Positions 13,701-28,600 of a DNA stretch of 64,000 nucleotides are shown here, piece by piece; the first letter of the stretch is position 1; each line of letters begins with the position of its first letter. Origin of the DNA: Euprymna scolopes (taxonomy: Eukaryota > Mollusca > Cephalopoda > Sepiida > Sepiolidae); assembly GCA_024364805.1 (NCBI GenBank), contig CM044493.1, positions 89,997,710-90,061,709 on the forward strand. Reading direction: 5' to 3'. Position numbers and translations under genes: made by a program. The notes under the pieces were generated by a model. The model was given only the letters and a program-made list of their open reading frames with translations, did no database searches and was not told the DNA's origin.

Positions 13701-16700
13701 TTACCTTGATAACATTTAATGGTGGATGATCTCTTCTGTTCTTTACATTCAAAGAAGACACAAGTTTGCCATAAAAATTAAGCTCAAATCTCTAAGATGT
13801 TCATAGTACAAACCCATTTTATTACCAGAACAGAAAAAAAAACTTTTCCTTTTTTCCTTCATGTGTCTAGTATTAGAGGGAATTTCCATGAACAGTCTCT
13901 TTCCAAGGACTTTTCATCCATGGGACGTATTACCATAGAATTATTTTCTTTGATGACTATAACATAGTCATCTTCAAATATAACATCAGCAAATGCTTGT
14001 CATAAACCGTCATAATGAAATTTTATTCATTCCATTCATCATTTTTGGTTCTCTCATAATACTTGGCATCATTCAACTGACAATCCATCCACCCCATTAA
14101 CCTTTATCTTGGGTAGCTTTCAGCCTGGATAAGTGGTGACTTATTAGTTTAGAAAAAACACATTTATTCTGATTCTTAAAATTTCAACATGTTCATCAAA
14201 ACATACAAACTACAATTATACATCATGTGTCAATATACTGATTGAATTAATGAAATTAATTAACCAAATTGGCAGCAAAGCTAATTTTTATGACTACGAT
14301 TTTTATTTAAAAATACATTTTAAAAATCTAAATAAACTTGAAACTTCTATTAATTATTTTATCACCAAACTTTAGTATAAATATGCAAAAACTATTTCTG
14401 TAATCTTGTAGCATGTTTAACAACTAAGAAATATACCAAATTGAAAAAAGGTGAAATATACAATAATAAAATGAATCGAAGAGCAGTGCATGTTGAGTGA
14501 CAATGACTTACTAAGCAGACCTAGTATAGAATTTAATACAATATGGGAACCTATTATAAATAATAGGTATTATAGATAATAGAATTAAATAAATATATAT
14601 TTCTCCAAAACCTCTGGTCTTGATGGAGGGGATGTTGAGATGATTGAAAAAGTAGTAGTCAGTAGGTGAGAGCTCTGGAGGGTATGGTAGATGAGGCAGA
14701 GTTTTGTAACCCAATTCATCCAACTTCTGCAGGGTCGGTTTAGCAACATGCAGTCAGGCATTGTCATGGAGGAGAATTGTGCTTTATCTGTTGACTAACA
14801 TTGCGTGTTGTTGAAGTTTCTGATGCATTTTATCATTTGTTGACAGTACTTCTCTGCTGTAATGATTTCACTTGCATTCAAAAAACTAATGGATGAGACC
14901 AGTCACAGACCACCAAACAGTCAGTATGATCTTCTTTTGATGCAACTCTGGCTTCAGGAAGTGTTATGAAGCTTTGTTGGCATCTAACCACTGAGCTGAG
15001 TGATGCTGATTGTCATCGCAAGTCACAACCCGGTTGAGAAACGGGTTGTTCTCATTGCATAAAAGAAGGGAAGATGACACTTCATAACGGCATTTCTTTT
15101 GGTTGTCGTTCAATTCATGAGGCACCCATTTATCAAGTTTTTTTGTCTTTCCAATTACTCTCAAGTGGTTAGAAATTGTCCTATATGTTATGTCTAATTC
15201 ATAAGCAAGTTCTCAAAGAGTTATGTGTTGATTGGCTTTGACTAAGGTTCTTAATTAATCATTGTCAACATCAGATGGCTGACCACTGTGCTCATCATCT
15301 TCAAGACTCATCGCCGCCACAAAATTTCTTAGACTACCATTGTGCGGTGCGTTCAGTAGTGGTTCCTATTTCAGCGACTTTTCAGCCTAGTTAGAATTTA
15401 AATGAGAAAATTGTGCAAATTTGCTTTTTTTCAATCTTGTATTCAACATTCTGAAAAGAAAACATAATTGTTTTAAAACGATTGTAATTTAAACGATTAG
15501 ATAGAGTGAAAACCGCTCTTTAAAATGATACATGAAATACATGTATTAACAAAAACTTATTTGAAAATACGTCATTTAAAATCAAAATTAAAAATTCTGC
15601 AAGAATTTTCTTTTCAATCTAAAATATATTTTATATATTGATTAGTAGTAAGGCTGCATATCCAAAAACAAGTTCAAGACTCACCAGATCTCTACTAGAA
15701 TTGTCTGCAAGAACCCAACAGATAAAGTGCTAAGTAAAATTCAGTTTTAAGTGACACTCTTCTGGAAGTTGAAGGTTCAATCCCCAGTGGGAACAATACT
15801 AAGAATACATTTGCGAATCACTTAAGACTTCTACTCCGTCATGGCTGATAGAACGAGAGCATGTTAATTTATAGATTAAATAAAATGTTCTATTCAAAAT
15901 TGTGTACTAATTCCCAAGTTCAACAGGAAATACATGAAGATGGTTAAAGGTTACATTGTCTAAAAAACATTGTGAGAATAGCACTCGATGAAAACAGTAG
16001 TCTGAATAGTCCAAATAATACAATAAATAAATTTTACCAAATGTGATAAAATTTAATTTTTTACCAGCCTGTATACTTTTAACATTCTGAAACTGTTTTA
16101 AAGTTTTTTTTGTTTGTTTGTTTTTTTTTAAATTTTATTGTAAGCTTTCTTTCAAACCCTTCTAGTATTCTGAAACATTTTAAATCTTTTATATTTTTAT
16201 TTCAAAATATCTCTAAGCTTAACACCTAACATGACTACCCATTTTGATTTTAGCTTGACTAATCTTGAAATAAATCTTTTAAAAAATATTAGTTTCAATA
16301 TATTAAAAGTATACAAGTTAGTAGATAATTGAATTCTATTGAATATGGTACAATTATTTGTTTTTATTTTTTCATTTTTTTACAATTTCTTCACTGTTAA
16401 CTATACTGTAAGATCACAACTATTTTTATTTTAATATGCAGCAAAACATTTTATTTTATATTCTGTAGAAATATGGATGCATTCTTTATATAATTCTGTG
16501 TCTTAATTTAATAATTAAAACTGTGAATGAAAAATGATTTCTTTTTCTTGCCTTTATTTTCAGGAGCAAGCTTCCTGGGTGTGCCAATGTGAAGATTCTA
16601 TGGTTCACCAACTTGAGCAAGATTTCAAAAAAACTCTACAATCCCAGAATTCTTTAGAACAATGGGCTGTATGGCTTGAAGGAGTTGTTAATCAAATCCT

Positions 16701-19700
16701 TAAACCACATGAAGGTAGCAGTAATTTTCCAAAAGCTGCACGGCAGTTTCTATTAAAATGGTCATTTTATAGGTAAGTTTCTTTTTAAAATTTGAATTGT
16801 TAACTTTATTTTTATAAAATTAAAAAAAATCCTGTTGGTCTGCTTTATTTAGAAACCAGCAACATTGCCTGGAACGGACATGAACAACAAAATAGAAAAG
16901 TTAAAAAGTATGTGTAATAACTTTCTTTTAAAACTTTGCTCTCTGTCCTCCTGTCTATCTATTTTACACCCTTCCCCCATCATCCGTATCTGCATCTGTT
17001 TCTCTTTATCACATTCCATATTTCACTTTCTCTGGAAACAATAGTGAAGAAATTGTTGGCAAATTTTGACATGACATTAAAAAAAATCACTCTCAATACC
17101 AACCACCTCTTCCCTCCCTCTCTCCTAGGCTAATTCTGTTTCTGTTGACTCTGAAAAGAATCAATGCTTAAAAAGAAATGTGCCTATGGTTTGTGCAAAG
17201 CAATAGTGAAAAAAATATCATTGGAAAATTATTACATAACATTTAAAAATCACTCTAAATACCTTCCACCCAGACTAATTCTGATTTTGTTAACCCGCAA
17301 AAGAATAAATGTTAGAGAAAAAAATAGTCCTATGCTTTGTCTGAAATGATAATGAAAAAGAATGTATCCACTTTGTGGGTGTGTTATGTGTAGATTTTGA
17401 CTTTTAGATGGAATCACAGACAACTTTGCTTTATATAATTAGATAAACAGAAATATACTTCTTTTGGCTTTTGCAACCTGGAACTGTACTGTTGTGGTAT
17501 TATGTTTGGCTGAATCACCAAAGCGTTTGATAGACGAGGTGAAACTTATTGAGGCAAATCCATAAATATGTTCAAGTCTGATATCTATATGAAATACAGT
17601 TTACTATCCAGGATCTATCTCTTGCTGAGACATGTACATCCTCATTTGTCTCTTGTTCCTCTAATGAACCTGGCTTCGACTGGAGACTTATAGAAGAAAG
17701 AAATCCAATGTTCATCCCATGTTTTGTTTGTCATTTAAAATCAGTCCATTCTCCAATATAACTGAAAATGCAAAAACTTAGGTAGTTTAATAATACTGAG
17801 TTTGGAAGGTATTCTTTTTTTATATTCCTGGATGAAGATTAAAAATAAATAGAGCAACCATAGTTGAAGTCGACCCAAAGGCTCTTTTTTCATTGGCTAC
17901 TACACAGAGATGTGTGTGTGTGTGTGGGGGGGGTGACACCACTCCTTTCTCTGAATTACTCCATTTACTCTTCATTCTAAGTGCTTAGCAAGGAGGTATA
18001 AAGTACTACTTTTTTAGTCTTTAATATGAATTCTTCTCTCCTTGCTCATTAGTGAACACTCTAACCATTATACCAAATAGGCTGGATGTAATTACTAAAA
18101 ATGGTATGCCAGTGTCAATATTCTCTTGCTGAATTTAGCAATTAAATAGCAATAGTCAAATACTTAAACCTTCATGTATTGATAGATTTATGTTTTCATT
18201 ACACTTAATATATTATCTATTTTAATAGTGGAAATCTTAACTATTTGACTAAACTAATAAAAAAGAATATAAACAAGTACAAAATACTGCAAAGACTGCT
18301 TTCTTGCAAATTACAACATGGTCATCTTCAAATCTAATGACAACAGATTTCTTGTATAAACCGTTCTCACAATTGTTAAAACTTGGTCTGTGTCAACAAT
18401 CATGCAATCCTCATAAATGTTTTCATCTTTCAACTGACAATTATTCCATCTCAATAGCTCTTAATCTTGGGAGGCTTTTCTTCTTGATAAGTGGTGACCT
18501 ATTATTAGTACAAAAACATTTTTTTATTAAATATATTATGAAATATACAATTTTTTTTTTATATTGTCCTCTTTTGTTTGAACATAACCTAACACTATCA
18601 TAAACATCATACAGGGTGATTCCTACTCACCTACAAATCCCACCACCCATGAAATTGTTAATAAAATGCATAATCCTTTCTGCAATCGAACCATATTTGG
18701 CACAAATGAACTTCATGTATGGGTGTCTTTTCCGCCAAGTTTTACTCATGAATGTTCAAACAATTTTGATTTAAAAGGTAGACTCCCACAATTTATAAAG
18801 GGATTCTTATCTGACCACAAATTTAAGATTCGCATTGGATCTACTTACTCTGATACCAGCCAGGAGAAGGGAGTCCCGCAAAGAAAGTGTATTACCCGTG
18901 ATGCTATTCAATGTTAAAATGGACAGCATAGTGAAATGTTTGGACACTAGCGTTGAGGGATCCTTATATGTAGATGATCTGGTGTATTGCAGATCAAAAT
19001 ATATAAAACACACTATTGAACGCAAACTCCAACAATGCCTAAACAAACTGGACGGATGGGCAACGAAAAATGGATACTAAATGTGTACATTTCTGTCATA
19101 AGAGAAAACTTCACAATAACCTTATACTGAAACTCGGAATAACGGTAATGTCCACTGTAGATAAACATAAATTTCTGGGATTAATATTTGATAAAACACT
19201 GACTTTCATTCCCCATCTGAAGAACCTAAGAAGTAGTTGCAATAAAAGATTACAACTACTACGTGTGATAGCTCACACAGTGGGGAGCAGACCAAGAAAA
19301 TTTAATGAAACTATATAGGACATTAATTAGATCTAATGCTAAACTGGATTACGGTAGTTTTATATACCAATCAGCTAGAAACTCTTACCTAAAGATTTTA
19401 GATCCAATCTGCCATGGAGGCCTGAGATTAGCACCCAGTGCTTTTAGAATGTCCTCAATTGAAAGTTTTCATACAGAGGCTAATGAGATTCCTTTAAATA
19501 TAAGAAGTCACAAACTAGTTGCCCAATATTACACTAAATTAAAAGCACACCCAAATAATCCAGCATATGAAATTACATTCAATTCAAGATATAAGAAGTC
19601 ATTTAAAGCAAAAAGAGAAACTATAAAACCCTTTAGTCTTTGAATGGAATCAATACTACAGGAATCAGGAATGTCTGTTGAAAATATTCAGAAACACATC

Positions 19701-20573
19701 CTATCTGAAACTCCAACTTGGATTTTCCACAAACCCAAAGTAATTCTAATATTAAATGAACTCCCAAAAGCGAAAACCCACCTTAATACTTACCAAAAAA
19801 AAAAAAACAGTTATATTCTTCTGAAATACCCTGACCATCAACAAATTTTTACTGATGGCTCTAAAGACCACAGTAGAGTTGCATGTGCTGCCATTTTGAA
19901 TAGAACAACTCTAAAGAAGGCCCTTCCAGCAGAAAGTTCCATTTTTACTGCTGAAGTATGTGCCATCAACCTCGCTCTCAATATCTTAGAAAAAAAATAA
20001 ACATAAGAAATTCCTAATATTTTCAGATATACTCTCTGTTCTAACATCATTAAATAACAAAAAACCTGAAAACCCTCTAATCATCAAACTACTAAACAGA
20101 ATCAACTCATTATCTAAACATAAATAAATAATCATATGCTGGATTCCAAGCCACATCAGAATAAAAGAAAGTGAAAGCTGACTTAGCAGCCAAATTATCT
20201 CTAAACTTGAACTCCAATACAATTAGCATTTTCTACACTAACTTTATGTAACAAACAAACCAACTATTTTGTGAAAAATGGTAGTGACAATGGAATAACA
20301 ACACAAATAACAAACTATATCAAATCAAGGCCATACTGGAAGAATGGAGATCAACTCCTAGAATATCAAGAAAGGAACAAGTAATTATATCTAGAATACA
20401 TATTGGCCATACAAAACTCATGCAATCCTTCATCCTTTGATACTGCTAGAAAACAATATCTAAAATCTAGCAAAATGAAGAATATCTTCAAAAAGAACTG
20501 CTTGGACGAAATTTTCTTCTTTTTGAGAATAACAAGACTATTTTCAAAAATATAAGAAAGAGAAAAGTTTTCT

Positions 20574-20608
<35 letters not shown>

Positions 20609-23600
20609 TTTGGCATTAAATAAATTAATCTCATCAAGCCAACAAGTTAACAAAACAAAAATAACAGCTTCTTTCTACAAAACATTCCAACTAAACCCTA
20701 TGAATAAATATTTGAAGATATAAATACTTCAAAGCTCCAATTTTTTTTTTTTTTAATGGTTAAATTCGACATAACATAACCCAAAAAGATATTGCAAAAA
20801 AAATACAAGACAACTAAGCCAAACACCATGACCAGGTACTTGATATAAAAATCTGGAACATTAACAATTTTTTCAAAATTACTGGATTTGGGATTAAATA
20901 ACATGAAAAGGGTTGATATGCCGTAAAACAAAAACAACCCATCAATTCACAGACTATTTTTGAATCAAAGAGTCATCACAGCCCAAATCAGGACAATGCC
21001 AAGAGTGGAGTGTCAGAATTATTGATAATTTTGCGAGTTGTATTCAAATGTGCTTATTGAACGCCATTAAAACGAAGACTGTTGGAGTGCTCTGATTCCA
21101 ACAACCTAAATGAGAATAGCTGTCTGAAACATAACTAACAGCCTTTTGGTTAGGAACAAAGTTTACTATCTATCCTTGATCACAGATGAGAAATCTTTCT
21201 AGACTGAAGCAATTTTTATTTTTGTTCTAATCCAGAGTGCCCCTTATTTGGGAAGCTGGATTTTTTCCCACATTAAAAACTGATCTTGTATCTCACTTTG
21301 TCCTCATGTTGAGGCAAATAAATAAGAACAATGTCATTCCCCAAAAATATTGACAAATAATTTACTTTTTAATATGTTCATTAACTGAAAGAACATTTTC
21401 TTGAAAACATTAAATGTTTTTTTGTTATTTTTTAGATGTCTTTAAAACATAGCGAAAAGAATATTTTACTGAAATCTCTTCATCATCTAATTCTAAACAA
21501 ATAAATGAAATACTTTGGTTAATGAAGGTTTACATAGATCTTTACTCAACAATAAATTAGATTATCAGACTTCTGCTTTCATAACATTTTAGCCAATTTA
21601 ACCTCTGACCTTCTTCAGTTGCATTTTATTAAACCTTGAAATCTGTACAGAATTTCGAACTGAACTTACCATGGGGATAGATTTTTCTTATTCCATTAGC
21701 TATAACTACGTATAAGTCTCAATTTTATCATATTCTTTGTATCGTTTGTACTGAGAATTAAACCTTTAATTTTAATCTTAAGTATTTTTAGGGTTATTTT
21801 ATTCATAGTATTGCTTGTAGTGAGGATTGAAGAGTGTCACTTAAAACTGATTATTACCTAGAATTTTATTCTTTGCATCACAGGTTCATTACATGGCTGA
21901 CAGGATGAGAACAATCTATTATGAGTGGATTAGACAAAGAGTTTAGTTTGAAATTCCATACAGATTTCAGAGTTCAAAAAGACATGGTTGACCAAAACAT
22001 TGTAAGACTAACATCCAAGATGAGAATACTAGTCCAAATAACCAAAAAATGAATCATCTTAAAAATACTGAAACCTAATATCAACAATAATGGTTAAAAT
22101 ATTGGAGTTTATGTTAAAATGGAATGAGTACTTTTTTGGTGCTTTCATACTACATATTTTTTTTCTTTCTAGTTCTATGGTTATCCGGGATCTAACCTTA
22201 CGGAGCGCTGCCAGCTTTGGTTCTTTCCACCTTATACGACTGTTGTATGACGAATACATGTTTTATCTGGTGGAGCACAAGGTGGCAGCTGCTACCGACG
22301 AGACTCCAATTGCTGTCATGGGAGAAGTCAGACAGGTAACCCAGAATAGTTCCTCAGTAAATTACTCAACTTTAATCAAGTCTTTCTCGGCATTCCTTTA
22401 GTGGAAATATATCATTTACTATTACTTAAAAAAAATGTTTCTTTTGGATGTTTGATACAATAACCACTTGAGAATGAGATACTAAAAATATTTTTTTTGT
22501 TTTTACACTTGATTTTTGATTTCATTTATTTGTAAATAAATAACTTTGCTTAGAATATTTGTGTATAAAAGGTGCTTGTCCAGAATGCTCCCTCCTGAAA
22601 AAACAAAAATAAAGAAAAATCTGTATGATGTACATACCCATGATGAAAAAGAAATATATAAATTGATCAAGTAGTTTCATTTTTAAAAAAGAAAATCAAA
22701 TCCTATAGCTGAAGCATGAGCAACAATCTTACGACGCCATCTTGAAAATAGTCTGGAACAAAGGAGATAACTCCAAATAATTCAAACTTGTAATATTTAA
22801 AAAAAAAAAAAAAAAAAAAAATCTTAACTGGGAGGGATAATTTTAAAAAAAAAAACTCAAATTTGCTTAAAAATGCTTTTCTGGTTAAATATAAAACTAT
22901 TCAATCAATTTACATGATATTTGGTTACAATATATTTTTTTCTATAATGGGTACGTAAATAATGTAGATTTTTCTGGGGGTTTTTTTAATAGGGGAGGAA
23001 TTCTGGACTAGTGCCAAATTTTTAAAGTAAACAAACGAAAGTTACATTTTATATTTTTGTAATCTCTATCTATATTGAAAAAGTATAAGAGAACTTGATG
23101 TGTATACGTTTTTTTCAACTCTCTAGTGAAAAAAATAAAAGCAAATATTAATTCAATGTTACACATTGAATTAATATTTTTCTTTATTTACTATAAGTCG
23201 ATTATGTATGAAAATAAAGTAGCACAAAATACGAGAATATCTTAAATGAAATTTTAAAATGAAATACGAAAATATCGTAAAATGAAATTTAAAAAAATAA
23301 TTTGACAAATTAAATCCACCAGAATGCATTTAGTTCATTCATAAACATATCACCTATTATAATCTTTTGTTAATGAGAATAAAAACAAACTTTGTGACTT
23401 CAAAATTTAAAAGGAATTTGGAAGCATTTAAACTGTTGAATAGTAATTTCAGACTTGAAATTTCTTAGCAAATCCTCATGTATTAAAAGATGAAAAGTTT
23501 TGGAAGCTATTTACATCCAAAAAATGAAGATAAAAAAATATTGTATTATAAAATTAGTGAACAATTTGATTCAATTAATAACACTAGGCAACAATTTTCT

Positions 23601-25590
23601 ACTTTTTGAATGTTGTCTAGATTTCTACAACTGATTTAAGCTATTTTTGCACTGCTGAGTCAGGAAATGGCATCCGTTTCTTGCCATCAGATCAGGTTTT
23701 TGTGCTAAGGTAAAAATAAAATCTGATCTTATGACAAAATCGATTACATTTTGTGGCATTATCAGCTGATTTTTGTCAACATATATCATTCTAAATATGT
23801 TTTTAAGAAAAGAAATGTTTTATATTGATTACCTGATAGAAACATTAATTACTGTAAACTGAATGGTTGGCATTGATAAAAGTAAGTATACTTAAATTGC
23901 ATGTTGTATGTTCAAACTTCAGGTCTTGAATTTCTGCTTCTCGAACGCCTGGAATTCTCAGCAACAAGTCTCTCTTCAGATTCCAACAGTCAGCCATCAT
24001 GACTGACCCAGTGACTCTGATACCTGGTCTCCATCTCTTTCAGGTCCTGATAGAATCTCTTCCCTTGCTTATCACTCATTGAACTCAGGTTCTCAGGAAA
24101 CAGGTCCATATGTGAAAGTGCATCTTGACGCTCATGTTGCAACCCAAGTTTCTGAAAGCAGTCAGCATGTTGTTGACAAGTTCTGTGTAGTTTCTGGCCT
24201 TATTGTTGCCAAGTTCTTCACTACCAGAATAAATGTCTTTCACGTTTCCAGTTTTACTTTGTTCGTTGAGTTTTCAAATTCTGGATCTCTGATGAGCTGC
24301 CGGATCTGAGGACTGTCAAAGATACCAGCTTTCAACTTCTCCATGGTCCATCGTAGAAAAGCCATGGCACAAGTAAATGAGACAGTCACCATCCTTGTCC
24401 AGAGCCTTGGTAATCTGTTTGATTAAGCTGAGCTTGATGTGCAGCAGCAGGAATAGTATTGTGTATCTGTCCATTAGAGGGTCGTTGATGACATTGCTTT
24501 CTTTGCAAAGTACCAATTCCTCCCACACAAGCCAATCCTTCTTTGTTTGTGTAATGCTGATGGTGCCACACCAATTTTTGGAAGATTTCAAGGTTTTATA
24601 ACTTCAAACTGATCCCTTTTCAACATAATCACACAGAACTATCAGACCTGAATGCTTCTTGTAATCAAAATAATTGTTTCCAATTAAAAAAATTATTCGG
24701 CATGGCATTTTATCCCCACCAACCTCTTCTAAAATGCTCCACACATACATGTGAACAACGACATAAAAAACGACATGGGGACATAGCTCAAAAACTTGAT
24801 CTGATTGAGCAAAATCGATGCAATTTTTGGATTCAGTCCATTAGATTCGTCCTAAATTAACTGAAAAATGCAGACAACAAATTTGTTGTTGACCAGTGTA
24901 ATTTAATGACCACTTTGAAAATCTTAAAAGAAATTATAATTTAATTTTATTAAAAACGAAATAGTTAAAAAAAACGAAAACATTTGAAACAAAACTGAAA
25001 GTAATCGCAAAATCTTTTACTTAGGCATTGACTGAAAATCCTCTGGAGTACACCCCCCTTCCCTCATATTGGGCCAGATCCAATTTATCTTCCTTAAGAA
25101 AAAAGAAAACAGTTTTTGCATAGCATCCTTTTCTATATAAAACCTCTAATTAAATAAAATTATTTGGAAAAAAAAAAAAAAAAAAAAAAAAAAAAGAAAG
25201 GTTACTGAAGACAAAAAACGTAATTTTTATTTATTTAAATTTTTATTTTATTTATTTATTTTTTAGTACCTTGTTTTAGGGGTGCCATTTGTATCATTGA
25301 TACTTATTTTTTTTGTTTTCATTTTTTTAAACAAAAATCACAAAATTTATGAATCTTTGTTTCAGTTTGGGGGAAATGTAAAATTATAGTTGAACAGTTT
25401 TTAATATCAGCTTCAATAAATTTGAAGATTATCCTCCATTATTTACATTGGTTTTCTTCAGATTATTATGCTTGTCAAACTAATGAATCTGGGATATTCT
25501 ACCTTTTAATACTTTTAGCAAGATACAGGGCTGCCATTTTTTTTAGTATAAAGAAAGGGAAAATGAAAATAATTAAACAGATTTAAACAC

Positions 25591-25644
<54 letters not shown>

Positions 25645-28600
25645 ATTTTGCAATTATAACATTGTTTAAAAATTAAATATGGCGACATAAGATGACATCT
25701 CTACATGTGCTTTGAATTCAGTTGTTTTTTTTGGGGGGGAGGGGGTCTGCAAGAAGTGTTTCATTATTCTTATATTTTTGTGAACTTCAAATATCTCATT
25801 TCCGTTTATCAAAATTTTTTCTTCACCTAATCCTTTTTCAATCCAAGGAAAAAAAACAAAACTTTCGAACTGCTTTCTGAAGAACATTTGTCTCTGATGA
25901 GTTGTTTGGTAGGCTTCCGCTATTTAATGAAACAGACATAAAAAGCACTTCATAAAAATATGAATAAAATGTTCTAAGTGTGAATTAAATACATTTTCTG
26001 GTTTGGAGTGATAACTAACAATATATATATATAATAAAAATCTTGATATTGAAAATTTTTCAAATTTTCAAAAAACCTTATGAACCTATAAAGAACATAT
26101 ACAAAATTTTAATTATTTGCCAAGGAGTACAAATAAAACAAGAAAAAATATATGCACACATTTATTTTCACATAGTTTGTCAAAGATAACCACAAGAGGT
26201 ATATACAAAAGCATGATATTTAATTACTAAATGAAAGTATATATGAATGCACTAATGTCCCACCATAATTGATAAAGAACTTGTAATGCCAGAGTTATCA
26301 AATAGAGAGGGATGTACATAGACAATGAATAACTTAATCCAATTTACATTTTGTTGATGATGTTCTGGGAGCTGACAGATACGACCAAACTGTGAATTCT
26401 GAAGACAACTGCAACTAGAGTTTGCTGAAGTAGCCAGACGATCAGAGCCATATCTGATTGCCAAGGCAAGAGAATAAATTCAGTTTCTATATTCTTCATT
26501 TGGTGTTGCGAGTGATAGTTTTCCTCAAATCTGGTACCGGGTTATGTACTAGAATAGTGTTATTTCCAAATAGTTATCTGTCTAAGTATAAGCAGTCTTA
26601 TCATCACTTATGTGATCTGATGAAAGTGATGTGTCAACTATTTCGCCCTTAATCACATTAAATAACTAGAACAATACTCAGTACAGTGAACCTTTATCCA
26701 GAGTTATTTGTAACCGTAATTTACATCAGGTGAAGCCATAAAAAAGGAAAAAGTAAAAAAAGACTTTACCTCTTAAAACGTATAGTTAAAATTGTTAGAT
26801 GCAAAATTTCATTTCTATGTATATAATTCATTCCTAAATTAATCAACTAATCATTTTGAATTTCGGAACATGGCTATTTGGTGTGAAGGTAGGTAATGTA
26901 GGCTATATTTAGTTTAATTTAACTTTATTCGATGTGGGCAAGAAGAGCGTAGAAGCCCTCCATGAGAATTAAGATACTTCCAACTTTTTGTGAAATTTTA
27001 CCCAAAGTATTATTAATCAATTAATAAATATTGTCCAAATTTCAGTTTCTTTGGAGTATTTTAAAGAGTTTTTATAGAGAATATGGGTACAACCTCCTAT
27101 TTGAAAAAAATTAAATATTTCAGATTTGTATTAAATTTGATCCAGTCATTAGACATCAATTAAGCAAAATTCTCTTAATTTCAATTTCTTTTTAAACCTA
27201 AGCCTTATGTTTTTAGAGATTTCTTAGAATGAAAACCATGTATTGGATTTTGATCAATAGTGGATAAAGGCTTCTAGACATAACATTTAGTATCATTATA
27301 GTTTGATTTTAATCTTTATAAAGCAACATGACAGTAGTGCAAAACTGTTCTGTCCAGGGAAAATTCATTTTACCTATCCTGGGACGGGTATTCTTCTTCT
27401 TATAAAAGAAATGAATAAATATGAAAAAATGTATTAGGGTCTATTTTTAATTACAATCCATCTTTTTAACAAGTTTTATATAAATCCAATCAATATTTTT
27501 TGTGTTATCATTTTGCTCACAAACAAACCTGACAAGATTTACTTATGAAATACTTTTTAATTACTGAAGCCCCTAATACCTTCTAAGCTCGTACATTTCT
27601 CCAGCTTGCTTGAACATTATTCAATCTTATTTTACTGTTTTTCTTTTGATTCTCCTTCTGATGACTTGTTTTCACTCCTGGGTTTCTTTGTTGTTGGTTG
27701 TTGAGTTTCTTTTTTTAGCTAACACATTTATAGATGCTTGTTTTATTGTCGCTTATTTAAATCTCTACGTTGTATTCAATACCTTTACTCTCGTTGTTAC
27801 AGATTTCTTTTATATTATGAAATTAGGCAAATGTTCATGAAAGAACTAAGTTTCATTTTTTCATAAATGCTTGTAGGTGTATAGTTAGACTAGACTGGAC
27901 TAGTGTTTAGAAGAGATAAATAAAAAATTATAGTTTTTTTTGTGTCATCCATCATTGTAAAAGTCTAATTTTTCACAAATAAATGCTTTTAAGGAACAGA
28001 CTGGGTGATTATTTCTCTTCTGGCAAAAGTAATAAAAATTTCAGTGTATGACTAGTACTCTCTTTCTTTCTCTTTTCCCACTCTCATGAAAAAAACAAAA
28101 CAAAAATAACATATCTGTATGATGTACGTACTTCTGATGGAAAAAAATATTTTGAATGCTGATAGATTGCAAATGAGTAGATAATGTAAAATAGGTTTTT
28201 TTAATTAATTTCTTACCAGACTTTTGATAATATTGAACTTATGTATTTACAATAAAATGAATAATTTTTTCAGAAGTTGTATTTCTTTCAATAAAAATGA
28301 TTTAGTTGCAGTTTTTTCTTTCCTGTTCAGTTTCACATCTTTTTAATGAGAAAGTTTTATTTATTTTGTATGCAAAATGCTGTAGCATATTTTAATTCAA
28401 TACATTTTGAATGAAACTTTCTAAATTCTTACTAGGACAGTTATGAAAAACACAATGTTAGGTGACGCATGTATTGAGATGAGCTGTCCCAACTATATAC
28501 CAAAGTAGGACAAAGACAAATGTCAGATATGAAAAAAAAAAACAAAACAAAAAAACAGGTTGGCCTTAGAAAGAAAAAAAAAAAAGAAATAACCTGTAAA

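Larger units (their letters stand above)
8239..16563 (+). other. RFX intron C-D (8.3 kb)
   Basis: This intron holds an (AT)n tract (8413-8451), an unassigned AT-rich block 8452-10706, a second (TA)n tract, a Helitron-like 3' end with internal repeats, a perfect palindrome (12310-12354), LINE C-terminal remnants (12585-12995, 13870-14147), a TIR MITE (13165-13400), a mariner remnant (14585-15430) and an F2 MITE copy (15690-16030). In 11450-12300 and 16031-16560 I see only AT-rich unassigned DNA. Confidence 0.75.

Noticed and set aside
15774-15783. ggttcaatcc as a tRNA-derived SINE B box
   Set aside because: Fuller copies of the same repeat have long inverted arms, so a MITE explains it better; spacing to any A box is also too long.
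26252-26464. 70-codon minus-strand open frame
   Set aside because: No homologous family recognised and no splice context; treated as chance.
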